64,000 nucleotides of DNA from Petrolisthes cinctipes (Eukaryota > Arthropoda > Malacostraca > Decapoda > Porcellanidae), in NCBI GenBank assembly GCA_033782935.1, contig JAWQEG010001306.1:62001-126000 (forward strand), read 5' to 3'. The position numbers were made by a program, and so were the translations under genes. The stretch's first letter is position 1, and the number at the start of each line of letters is the position of its first letter. The notes beneath the pieces were generated by a model. It had not been told where the DNA came from, did no database searches, and saw only the letters and a list, made by a program, of their open reading frames with translations. Below, in pieces: positions 9,462 through 21,793 of this stretch.

Positions 9462-12400
9462 TACCCGAAAATTCGATATTTTGGGGTCCCAGAAGTGATC
9501 TGTACATGCCTACTCCGTGTTAGAGTATTTTCAAAATACAGGCCCAAAACATGCTGAAAATCGATATTTTAGATGCCCAAAGTCAATATGTGCATGTATC
9601 ATCTGTACCCGTTTATATCTCAAATTCATGCTCAAAACAGCCGAAAATTCAATATTTTGGGGTCCCAGAAGCAATCTGTACATGCCTAGTCAGTGCTAAA
9701 ATATTTTCAAAATATAGGCTAAAAACATGCTAAAAATCGATATTTTAGGTGCCAAAAAGTCGATATCTCAAATTAAGGCCCAAAACACCCGAAAATTCGA
9801 TATTTAGGGGTCCCAGAAGCGATCTGTACATGCCTACTCCGTGTTAGAGTATTTTTAAAATACAGGCCAAAAACATACTGAAAATCGATCTTTTAGGTGC
9901 ACAAAAGTCGATATGTGCATGTATCTTCTGTACCCGTTTATATCTCAAATTCTGGCCCTAAACACCCGAAAATTCGATATTTTGGGGTCCCAGAAGCGAT
10001 CTGTACATGCCTACTCAGTGCTAGAATGTTTTCAAAATATAGGCTCAAAACATGCTCAAAATCGATATTTTAGGTGCCCAAAAGTCGATATGTTCAGGTA
10101 TCTTCTGTACTCGTTTATATCTCAAATTCAAGCTCAAAACACCCGAAAATTCGATATTTTGGGGTCCCAGAAGCGATCTGTACATGCCTACTCAGTGCTA
10201 GAATATTTTCAAAATATAGGCTAAAAACATGCTAAAAATCGATATTTTAGGTGCCCAAAAGTGAATATCTCAAATCCAGGCCCAAAACACCCGAAAATTC
10301 AATATTTAGGGGTCCCAGAAGCCATCTGTACATGCCTACTCCGTGTTAGAGTATTTTCAAAATACAGGCCCAAAACATGCTCAAAATTGATGTTTTAGGT
10401 GCCAAAAAATCGATATGTGCATGCATCTTCAATACCCATTTATATCTCAAATTCAGGCTCAAAACACCCAAAAATTCGATATTTTGGGGTCCCAGAAGCG
10501 ATCTGTACATGCCTACTCAGTGTTAGAGTATTTTCAAAATACAGGCCGAAAACATGCTGAAAATCGATATTTTAGATGCCCAAAGTCAATATGTGCATGT
10601 ATCTTCTGTACCCGTTTATATTTCAAATTCAGGCTCAAAACACCCGAAAATTCAATATTTTGGGGTCCCAGAAGCAATCTGTACATGCCTACTCAGTGCT
10701 AGAATATTTTCAAAATATAGGCTAAGAACATACTAAAAATCGATATTTTAGGTGCCAAAAAGTAGATATCTCAAATTAAGGCCCAAAACACCCGAAAATT
10801 TGATATTTAGGGGTCCCAGAAGCGATCTACACATGCCTACTCCGTGTTAGAGTATTTTCAAAATACAGGCCAAAAACATACTGAAAATCGATCTTTTAGG
10901 TGCCCAAAAGTCGATATGTGCATGCATCTTCTGTACCCGTTTATATCTCAAATTCTGGCCCTAAACACCCGAAAATTCGATATTTTGGGGTCCCAGAAGC
11001 GATCTGTACATGCCTACTCCGTGTTAGAGTATTTTCAAAATTCAGGCCCAAAACATGCTGAAAATCGATATTTTTGGTGCCCAAAGTCAATATGTGTATG
11101 CATCTTCTATACTCGTTTATATCTCAAATTCAGGCTTAAAACACCCGAAAATTCGATATTTTGGGGTCCCAGAAGCGATCTGTACATGCCTACTCAATGC
11201 TAGAATATTTTAAAAATATAGGCTCAAAACATGCTAAAAATCGATATTTTAGGTGCGTAAAGGCGATATCTCAAATTCAGGCCCAAAACACCCGAAAATT
11301 CGATATTTTGGGGTCCCAGAAGCGATCTGTACATGCCTACTCCGTGTTAGAGTATTTTTAAAATACAGGCCAAAAACATGCTCCAAATCGATGTTTTATG
11401 TGCCCAAAAGTCGATATGTGCATGCATCTTCAGTAACCGTTTATATCTCAAATTTAGGCTCAAAACACCCGAAAATTCGATTTTTTGGGGTCCCAGAAGC
11501 GATCTGTACATGCCTACTCCGTGTTAGAGTATTTTCAAAATACAGGCCTAAAACATGCTGAAAATCGATATTTTAGATGCCCAAAGTCAATATGTGCATG
11601 TATCATCTGTACCCTTTTATATCTCAAATTCAGGCTCAGAACACCCGAAAATTCAATATTTTGGGGTCCCAGAAGCAATCTGTACATGCCTACTCAGTGC
11701 TAGAATATTTTTAAAATATAAGCTAAAAACATGCTAAAAATCGATATTTTAAGTGCCAAAAAGTCGATATCTCAAATTAAATCCCAAAACACCCAAAAAT
11801 TCGATATTTATGGGTCCCAGAAGCGATCTGTACATGCTTACTCCGTGTTAGAGTATTTTCAAAATACAGGCCAAAAACATACTGAAAATCGATCTCTTAG
11901 GTTTCCAAAAGTCGATATGTGCATACATCTTCTGTACCCGTTTATATCTCAAATTCTGGCCCTAAACACCCGAAAATTCGATATTTTGGGGTCCCAGAAG
12001 CGATCTGTACATGCCTACTCAGTGCTAGAATATTTTCAAAATATAGGCTCAAAACATGCTAAAAATCGATATTTTAGGTTCGTTAAGGCGATATCTCAAA
12101 TTCAGGCCCAAAACACCCGAAAATTCGATATTTTGGTGTCCCAGAAGCGATCTGTAGAAGCCTACTCCGTGTTAGAGTATTTTCAAAATACAGACCCAAA
12201 ACATGCTCAAAATCGATATTTTAGGTGCCCAAAAGTCGATATGTGCATGCATCTTCAGTACCCGTTTGTATTTTAAATTCTGGCCCTAAACACCCGAAAA
12301 TTCGATATTTTGGGGTCCCAGAAGCGATCTGTACATGCCTACTCAGTGCTAGAATGTTTTCAAAATATAGGCTCAAAACATGCTCAAAATCGATATTTAA

Positions 12401-14755
12401 GGTGCCCAAAAGTCGATATGTGCATGTATCTTCTGTACCGGTTTATATCTCAAATTCAGGCTCAAAACACCCGAAAATTCAATATTTTGGGATCCCAGAA
12501 GCAATTTGTACATGCCTACTCAGTGCTAGTATTTTTTTTAAAATATAGGCTAAAAACATGCTAAAAATCGATATTTTAGGTGCCAAAAAGTGGATATCTC
12601 AAATTAAGGCCCGAAACACCCGAAAATTCAATATTTAGGGGTCCCAGAAGCGATCTGTACATGCCTCCTCCGTGTTAGAGTATTTTCAAAATACAGGCCC
12701 AAAACATGCTCAAAATCGATATTTTAGGTGCAAAAAAGTCGATATGTGCTTGCATCTTCAATACCCGTTTATATCTCAAAATCAGGCTCAAAACACCCGA
12801 AAGTTCGATATTTTGGGGTCCCAGAAGCGATCTGTACATGCCTACTCCGTGTTAGAGTATTTTCAAAATACAGGCCAAAAACATACTGAAAATCGATGTT
12901 TTAGGTGCCCAAAAGTCGATATGTGCATGCATCTTCTGTACCCGTTTATATCTCAAATTCTGGCCCTAAACAGCCGAAAATTCGTTATTTTGAGGTCCCA
13001 GAAGCGATCTGTACATGCCTACTCCGTGTTAGAGTATTTTCAAAATTCAGGCCCAAAACATGCTGAAAATCGATATTTTTGGTGCCCAAAGTCAATATGT
13101 GTATGCATCTTCTATACTCGTTTATATCTCAAATTCAGGCTCAAAACACCAGAAAAATCGATATTTTGGGGTCCCAGAAGCAATCTGTACATGCCTACTC
13201 AGTGCTAGAATATTTTCAAAATATAGGCTAAGAACATGCTAAAAATCGATATTTTAGGTGCCAAAAAGTAGATATCTCAAATTAAGGCCCAAAACACCCG
13301 AAAATTTGATATTTAGGGGTCCCAGAAGCGATCTACACATGCCTACTCCGTGTTAGAGTATTTTCAAAATACAGGCCAAAAACATACTGAAAATCGATCT
13401 TTTAGGTGCCCAAAAGTCGATATGTGCATGCATCTTCTGTACCCGTTTATATCTCAAATTCTGGCCCTAAACACCCGAAAATTCGATATTTTGGGGTCCC
13501 AGAAGCGATCTGTACATGCCTACTCCGTGTTAGAGTATTTTCAAAATTCAGGCCCAAAACATGCTGAAAATCGATATTTTTGGTGCCCAAAGTCAATATG
13601 TGTATGCATCTTCTATACTCGTTTATATCTCAAATTCAGGCTTAAAACACCCGAAAATTCGATATTTTGGGGTCCCAGAAGCGATCTGTACATGCCTACT
13701 CAATGCTAGAATATTTTAAAAATATAGGCTCAAAACATGCTAAAAATCGATATTTTAGGTGCGTAAAGGCGATATCTCAAATTCAGGCCCAAAACACCCG
13801 AAAATTCGATATTTTGGGGTCCCAGAAGCGATCTGTACATGCCTACTCCGTGTTAGAGTATTTTTAAAATACAGGCCAAAAACATGCTCCAAATCGATGT
13901 TTTATGTGACCAAAAGTCGATATGTGCATGCATCTTCAGTAACCGTTTATATCTCAAATTTAGGCTCAAAACACCCGAAAATTCGATTTTTTGGGGTCCC
14001 AGAAGCGATCTGTACATGCCTACTCCGTGTTAGAGTATTTTCAAAATACAGGCCTTAAACATGCTGAAAATCGATATTTTAGATGCCCAAAGTCAATATG
14101 TGCATGTATCATCTGTACCCTTTTATATCTCAAATTCAGGCTCAGAACACCCGAAAATTCAATATTTTGGGGTCCCAGAACCAATCTGTACATGCCTACT
14201 CAGTGCTAGAATATTTTTAAAATATAAGCTAAAAACATGCTAAAAATCGATATTTTAAGTGCCAAAAAGTCGATATCTCAAATTAAATCCCAAAACACCC
14301 GAAAATTCAATATTTAGGGGGCCCAGAAGCGATCTGTACATGCCTACTCCGTGTTAGAGTATTTTCAAAATACAGGCCAAAAACATAATGAAAATCGATA
14401 TTTTAGGTGCCCAAAAGTCGATATGTGCATTCATCTTCAGTACCCGTTTATATCTTAAATTCAGGCTCAAAACACCCGAAAATTTGATATTTTGGGGTCC
14501 CAGAAGCGATCTGTACATGCCTACTCCGTGTTAGAGTATTTACAAATTACAGGCCCAAAACATGCTCAAAATCGATGTTTTAGGTGCCCAAAAGTCGATA
14601 TGTGCATGCATCTTCAGTAACCGTTTATATCTCAAATTCAGGCTCAAAATACCCGAAAATTCGATATTTTGGGGTCCCAGAAGCGATCTGTACATGCCTA
14701 CTCCGTGTTAGAGTATTTTCAAAATACAGGCCCAAAACATGCTGAAAATCGATAT
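9462..14755 (+). repeat. Downstream copy of the 5.7-kb tandem duplication, one trimer shorter
   Basis: Near-identical to 3772-9566 but missing one 502-bp L-L-S trimer. The switch lies within a short monomer (11753-11900), at about 11782-11794, where both possible parents read CCAAAACACCC. Single differences in sampled stretches include GACAATCG at 4869 against GAAAATCG here. The right edge is at about 14755, where the sequence begins to differ from 9567 onward. Confidence 0.88.
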
Positions 14756-14782
14756 TTTAGATGCTCAAAGTCAATATGTGCA

Positions 14783-16559
14783 TGAATCTTCTGTACCCGT
14801 TTATATCTTAAATTCAGGCTCAAAACACCCGAAAATTCAATATTTTGGGGTCCCAGAAGCAATCTGTACATGCCTACTCAGTGCTAGAATATTTTCAAAA
14901 TATAGGCTAAAAACATGCTAAAAATCGATATTTTAGGTGCCAAAAAGTCGATATCTCAAATTAAGGCCTAAAACACCCAAAAATTCGATATTTAGGGGTC
15001 CCAGAAGCGATCTGTACATGCTTACTCCGTGTTAGAGTATTTTCAAAATACAGGCCAAAAACATACTGAAAATCGATCTCTTAGGTTTCCAAAAGTCGAT
15101 ATGTGCATACATCTTCTGTACCCGTTTATATCTCAAATTCTGGCCCTAAACACCCGAAAATTCGATATTTTGGGGTCCCAGAAGCGATCTGTACATGCCT
15201 ACTCAGTGCTAGAATGTTTTCAAAATATAGGCTCAAAACATGCTCAAAATCGATATTTTAGGTGCCCAAAAGTCGATATGTTCATGTATCTTCTGTACTC
15301 GTTTATATCTCAAATTCAAGCTCAAAACACCCGAAAAATCGATATTTTGGGGTCCCAGAAACGATCTGTACATGCCTACTCAGTGCTAGAATATTTTCAA
15401 AATATAGGCTCAAAACATGCTAAAAATCGATATTTTAGGTTCGTTAAGGCGATATTTCAAATTCAGGCCCAAAACACCTGAAAATTCGATATTTTGGGGT
15501 ACCAGAAGCGATCTGTAGAAGCCTACTCCGTGTTAGAGTATTTTCAAAATACAGACCCAAAACATGCTCAAAATCGATATTTTAGGTGCCCAAAAGTCGA
15601 TATGTGCATTCATCTTCAGTACCCGTTTATATTTTAAATTCTGGCCCTAAACACCCGAAAATTCGATATTTTGGGGTCCCAGAAGCGATCTGTACATGCC
15701 TACTCAGTGCTAGAATGTTTTCAAAATATAGGCTCAAAACATGCTCAAAATCGATATTTAAAGTGCCCAAAAGTCGATATGTGCATGTATCTTCTGTACT
15801 GGTTTATATCTCCAATTCAGGCTCAAAACACCCGAAAATTCAATATTTTGGGATCCCAGAAGCAATTTGTACATGCCTACTCAGTGCTAGTATTTTTTTT
15901 TAAATATAGGCTAAAAACATGCTAAAAATCGATATTTTATGTGCCAAAAAGTGGATATCTCAAATTAAGGCCCAAAACACCCGAAAATTCAATATTTAGG
16001 GGTCCCAGAAGCGATCTGTACATGCCTCCTCCGTGTTAGAGTATTTTCAAAATACAGGCCCAAAACATGCTCAAAATCGATATTTTAGGTGCCAAAAAGT
16101 CGATATGTGCTTGCATCTTCAATACCCGTTTATATCTCAAAATCAGGCTCAAAACACCCGAAAGTTCGATATTTTGGGGTCCCAGAAGCGATCTGTACAT
16201 GCCTACTCCGTGTTAGAGTATTTTCAAAATACAGGCCAAAAACATACTGAAAATCGATCTTTTAGGTGCCCAAAAGTCGATATGTGCATGCATCTTCTGT
16301 ACCCGTTTATATCTCAAATTCTGGCCCTAAACAGCCGAAAATTCGTTATTTTGAGGTCCCAGAAGCGATCTGTACATGCCTACTCCGTGTTAGAGTATTT
16401 TCAAAATTCAGGCCCAAAACATGCTGAAAATCGATATTTTTGGTGCCCAAAGTCAATATGTGTATGCATCTTCCATACTCGTTTATATCTCAAATTCAGG
16501 CTCAAAACACCAGAAAAATCGATATTTTGGGGTCCCAGAAGCAATCTGTACATACCTAA
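14783..16559 (+). repeat. Third, more diverged copy of 6411-8010 with an extra long monomer
   Basis: About 14783-15252 matches 6411-6880 at offset 8372, and 15399-16559 matches 6850-8010 at offset 8549. The change of 177 bp is one extra long monomer (starting near 15260, with the GTCGATATGTTCATG variant). Differences from the first copy are more frequent than between the two copies of the 5.7-kb duplication, for example GGGGTACCAG near 15500. This suggests an earlier event. Confidence 0.75.
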
Positions 16560-17287
16560 TCACTGCTAGAATATTTTCAAAATATAGGCTAAAAACATGC
16601 TAAAAATCGATTTTTTAGGTGCCAAAAAGTGGATATCTCATATTAAGGCCCAAAACACCCTAAAATTCAATATTTAGGGGTCCCAAAAGCGATCTCTACA
16701 TGCCTACTCCGTGTTAGAGTATTTTCAAAATACAGTCCAAAAACATACTGAAAATCGATCTTTTAGGTGCCCATAAGTCGATATGTGCATGCATCTTCTG
16801 TACCCCTTTATATCTCAAATTCTGGCCCTAAACACCCGAAAATTCGATATTTTTGGGTCCCAGAAGCGATCTGTACATGCCTACTCCGTGTTAGAGAATT
16901 TTCAAAATTCAGGCACAAAACATGCTGAAAATCGATATTTTTGGTGCCCAAAGTCAATATGTGTATGCATCTTCTGTACTCGTCTATATCTCAAATTCAG
17001 GCTCAAAACACCCGAAAATTCGATATTTTGGGGACCCAGAAGCGATCTGTACATGCCTACTCAGTGCTAGAATATTTTCAAAATATAGGCTCAAAACATG
17101 CTAAAAATCGATATTTTAGGTGCGTAAAGGCGATATCTCAAATTCAGGCCCAAAACACCCAAAAAAATTCGATATTATGGGGTCCCAGAAGTGATCTGTA
17201 CATGCCTACTCAGTGCTAGAATATTTTTAAAATATAGGCTAAAAACATGCTAAAAATCGATATTTTAGGTTCGTTAAGGCGATATCT

Positions 17288-18090
17288 CAAATTCAGGCCC
17301 AAAACACCCGAAAATTCGATATTTTGGGGTCCCAGAAGCGATCTGTAGAAGCCTACTCAGTGCTAGAATGTTTTCAAAATATAGGCTCAAAACATGCTCA
17401 AAATCAATATTTTAGGTGCCCAAAAGTGGATATGTGCATTCATCTTCAGTACCCGTTTATATCTTAAATTCTGGCCCTAAACACCCGAAAATTCGATCTT
17501 TTGGGGTCCCAGAAGCGATCTGTACATGCCTACTCAGTGCTAGAATGTTTTCAAAATATAGGCTCAAAACATGCTCAAAATCAATATTTTAGGTGCCCAA
17601 AAGTCGATATGTGCATGTATCTTCTGTACCGGTTTATATCTCAAATTCAGGCTCAAAACACCCGAAAATTCAATATTTTGGGATCCCAGAAGCAATCTGT
17701 ACATGCCTTCTCAGTGCTAGTATTTTTTTTTAAATATAGGCTAAAAACATGCTAAAAATCGATATTTTAGGTGCCAAAAAGTGGATATCTCAAATTAAGG
17801 CCCAAAACACCCGAAAATTCAATATTTAGGGGTCCCAGAAGCGATCTGTACATGCCTACTCCGTGTTAGAGTATTTTCAAAATACAGGCCCAAAAAATGC
17901 TCAAAATCGATGTTTTAGGTGCCAAAAAGTCGATATGTGAATGCATCTTCAATACCCGTTTATATCTCAAATTCAGGCTCAAAACACCCCAAAATTCGAT
18001 ATTTTGGGGTCCCAGAAGCGATCTGTACATGCCTACTCAATGCTAGAATATTTTCAAAATATAGGCTCAAAACATGCTAAAAATCGATAT
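17288..18090 (+). repeat. Duplicated block, copy 1 (offset 2853)
   Basis: Matches about 20141-20943. Both contain the GTAGAAGCC variant (17344 and 20197), the short-range GTGGATATGTGC variant and a run of eight to nine T at the dyad position of one long monomer. Confidence 0.75.
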
Positions 18091-18243
18091 TTTTAGGTGC
18101 GTAAAGGCGATATCTCAAATTCAGGCCCAAAACACCCGAAAATTCGATATTTAGGGGTCCCAGAAGCGATCTGTATATGCCTACTCCTTGTTAGAGTATT
18201 TTCAAAATACTGGCCAAAAACATACTAAAAATCGATCTTTTAG

Positions 18244-18441
18244 GTGTCCAAAAGTCGATATGTGCATGCATCTTCTGTACCCATTTATATCTCAAATATA
18301 ACCGTTTATATCTCAAATTCAGGCTCAAAATACCCGAAAATTCGATATTTTGGGGTCCCAGAAGCGATCTGTACAAGCCTACTCCGTGTTAGAGTATTTT
18401 CAAAATACAGGCCCAAAACATGCTGAAAATCGATATTTTAG
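18244..18441 (+). repeat. Rare 198-bp long monomer with 21-bp internal duplication
   Basis: This unit is 21 bp longer than a normal 177-bp monomer. TTTATATCTCAAAT occurs twice in a row, separated by ATAACCG, before the sequence continues. The added segment resembles the AGTAACCGTTTATATC variant found in other monomers, so it probably came from a neighbouring copy rather than from simple slippage. Confidence 0.85.
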
Positions 18442-20140
18442 ATGCCCAAAGTCAATATGTGCATGTATCTTCTGTACCCGTTTATATCTCAAATTCAGGC
18501 TCTGAACACCCGAAAATTCAATATTTTGGGGTCCCAGAAGCAATCTGTACATGCCTACTCAGTGCTAGAATGTTTTCAAAATATAGGCTAAAAACATGCT
18601 AAAAATCGATATTTTAAGTGCCAAAAAGTCGATATCTCAAATTCAGTACCAAAACACCCGAAAATTCAATATTTAGGGGTCCCAGAAGCGATCTGTACAT
18701 GCCTACTCCGTGTTAGAGTATTTTCAAAATACAGGCCAAAAACATACTGAAAATCGATCTTTTAGGTGCCCAAAAGTCGATATGTGCATGCATCTTCTGA
18801 ACCCGTTTATATCTTAAATTCTGGCCCTAAACCGCCGAAAATTCGATATTTTGAGGTCCCAGAAGCGATCTGTACATGCCTACTCCGTGTTAGAGTATTT
18901 TCAAAATTCAGGCCCAAAACATGCTGAAAATCGATATTTTTGGTGCCCAAAGTCAATATGTGTATGCATCTTCTATACTCGTTTATATCTCAAATTCAAG
19001 CTCAAAACACCCGAAAAATCGATATTTTGGGGTCCCAGAAGCAATCTGTACATGCCTACTCAGTGCTAGAATATTTTCAAATTATAGGCTAAAAACATGC
19101 TAAAAATCGATTTTTTAGGTGCCAAAAAGTGGATATCTCATATTAAGGCCCAAAACACCCGAAAATTCAATATTTAGGGGTCCCAGAAGGGATCTCTACA
19201 TGCCTACTCCGTGTTAGAGTATTTTCAAAATACAGTCCAAAAACATACTGAAAATCGATCTTTTAGGTGCCCAAAAGTCGATATGTGCATGCATCTTCTG
19301 TACCCGTTTATATCTCAAATTCTGGCCCTAAACACACGAAAATTCGATATTTTTGGGTCCCAGAAGCGATCTGTACATGCCTACTCCGTGTTAGAGAATT
19401 TTCAAAATTCAGGCCCAAAACATGCTTAAAATCGATATTTTTGGTGCCCAAAGTCAATACGTGTATGCATCTTCTGTACTCGTCTATATCTCAAATTCAG
19501 GCTCAAAACACCCGAAAATTCGATATTTTGGGGTCCCAGAAGCGATCTGTACATCCCTAGTCAGTGCTAGAATATTTTCAAAATATAGGCTCAAAACATG
19601 CTAAAAATCGATATTTTAGGTGCGTAAAGGCGATATCTCAAATTCAGGCCCAAAACACCCGAAAATTCGATATTTTGGGGTCCCAGAAGCGATCTGAACA
19701 TGCCTACTCCGTGTTAGAGTATTTTCAAAATACAGGCCCAAAATATGCTCAAAATCGATGTTTTAGGTGCCCAAAAGTCGATATGTGCATGCATCTTCAG
19801 TAACCCGTTTATATCTCAAATTCAGGCTCAAAACACCCGAAAATTCGATATTTTGGGGTCCCAGAAGCGATCTGTACATGCCTTCTCCGTGTTAGAGTAT
19901 TTTCAAAATTCAGGCCCAAAACATGCTGAAAATCGATATTTTTGGTGTCCAAAGTCAATATGTGTATGCATCTTCTATACTCGTTTATATCTCAAATGTA
20001 GGCTCAAAACACCCGAAAATTCGATATTTTGGGGTCCCAGAAGCAATCTGTACATGCCTACTCAGTGCTAGAATATTTTCAAAATATAGGCTAAAAACAT
20101 GCTAAAAATCGAAATTTTAGGTGCCAAAAAGTGGATATCT

Positions 20141-20943
20141 CAAATTCAGGCCCAAAACACCCGAAAATTCGATATTTTGGGGTCCCAGAAGCGATCTGTA
20201 GAAGCCTACTCAGTGCTAGAATGTTTTCAAAATATAGGCTCAAAACATGCTCAAAATCAATATTTTAGGTGCCCAAAAGTGGATATGTGCATTCATCTTC
20301 AGTACCCGTTTATATCTTAAATTCTGGCCCTAAACACCCGAAAATTCGATCTTTTGGGGTCCCAGAAGCGATCTGTACATGCCTACTCAGTGCTAGAATG
20401 TTTTCAAAATATAGGCTCAAAACATGCTCAAAATCAATATTTTAGGTGCCCAAAAGTCGATATGTGCATGTATCTTCTGTACCGGTTTATATCTCAAATT
20501 CAGTCTCAAAACACCCGAAAATTCAATATTTTGGGATCCCAGAAGCAATCTGTACATGCCTTCTCAGTGCTAGTATTTTTTTTAAATATAGGCTAAAAAC
20601 ATGCTAAAAATCGATATTTTAGGTGCCAAAAAGTGGATATCTCAAATTAATGCCCAAAACACCCGAAAATTCAATATTTAGGGGTCCCAGAAGCGATCTG
20701 TACATGCCTACTCCGTGTTAGAGTATTTTCAAAATACAGGCCCAAAACATGCTCAAAATCGATGTTTTAGGTGCCAAAAAGTCGATATGTGAATGCATCT
20801 TCAATACCCGTTTATATCTCAAATTCAGGCTCAAAACACCCCAAAATTCGATATTTTGGGGTCCCAGAAGCGATCTGTACATGTCTACTCAATGCTAGAA
20901 TATTTTCAAAATATAGGCTCAAAATATGCTAAAAATCGATATT
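20141..20943 (+). repeat. Duplicated block, copy 2 (offset 2853)
   Basis: Copy of 17288-18090. The match ends near 20943, where this copy lacks one T relative to 18090. The following sequence of the first copy (from about 18050) is found instead at 21226 onward, so the downstream version is interrupted by an additional 323 bp. Confidence 0.75.
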
Positions 20944-21419
20944 TTAGGTGCGTAAAGGCGATATCTCAAATTCAGGCCCAAAACACCCGAAAATTCGATT
21001 TTTTGGGGTCCCAGAAGCGATTTGTACATGCCTACTCCGTGTTCGAGTATTTTCAAAATACAGGCACAAAACATGCTCAAAATCGATGTTTTAGGTGCCA
21101 AAAAGTCGATATGTGCATGCATCTTTAATACCCGTTTCTATATCAAATTCAGGCTCAAAACACCCGAAAATTCGATATTTAGGGGTCCCAGAAGCGATCT
21201 GTACATGCCTACTCAGTGCTAAAATATTTTCAAAATATAAGCTCAAAACATGCTATAAATCGATATTTTTAGGTGCGTAAAGGCGATATCTCAAATTCAG
21301 GCCCAAAACACCCGAAAATTCGATATTTAGGGGTCCCAGAAGCGATCTGTATATGCCTACTCCTTGTTAGAGTATTTTCAAAATACTGGCCAAAAACATA
21401 CTAAAAATCGATCTTTTAG

Positions 21420-21617
21420 GTGTCTTAAAGTCGATATGTGCATGCATCTTCTGTACCCGATTATATCTCAAATATAACCGTTTATATCTCAAATTCAGGC
21501 TCAAAACACCCGAAAATTCGATATTTTGGGGTCCCAGAAGCGATCTGTACATGCCTACTCCGTGTTAGAGTATTTTCAAAATACAGGCCCAAAACATGCT
21601 GAAAATCGATATTTTAG
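21420..21617 (+). repeat. Second copy of the rare 198-bp monomer
   Basis: Has the same 21-bp insertion at the same place as 18244-18441, 3176 bp upstream. It starts GTGTCTTAAAG where the other has GTGTCCAAAAG. Sharing this rare structure shows the two units were copied from one another, along with surrounding sequence (about 18050-18640 against 21226-21816). Confidence 0.85.
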
Positions 21618-21793
21618 ATGCCCAAAGTCAATATGTTCATGTATCTTCTGTACCCGTTTATATCTCAAATTCAGGCTCAGAACACCCGAAAATTCAATAT
21701 TTTGGGGTCCCAGAAGCAATCTGTACATGCCTACTCAGTGCTAGAATATTTTCAAAATATAGGCTAAAAACATGCAAAAAATCGATATTTTAA

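Larger units (their letters stand above)
3772..9566 (+). repeat. Upstream copy of a 5.7-kb tandem duplication
   Basis: This block recurs immediately downstream at 9462-14755. From 3772 to about 6100 the offset is 5690 bp; from about 6595 to the end it is 5188 bp. Sampled stretches differ by about one base per few hundred, so the duplication looks recent. The left edge falls at about 3772, where 3731-3771 already shows several differences from its counterpart. The two copies overlap by about 100 bp, as expected for a tandem duplication. Confidence 0.88.

Noticed and set aside
18244..18441. Small insertion that might be a mobile element
   Set aside because: The 21 extra bases are satellite sequence (a repeat of the TTTATATCTCAAAT region), not foreign DNA.
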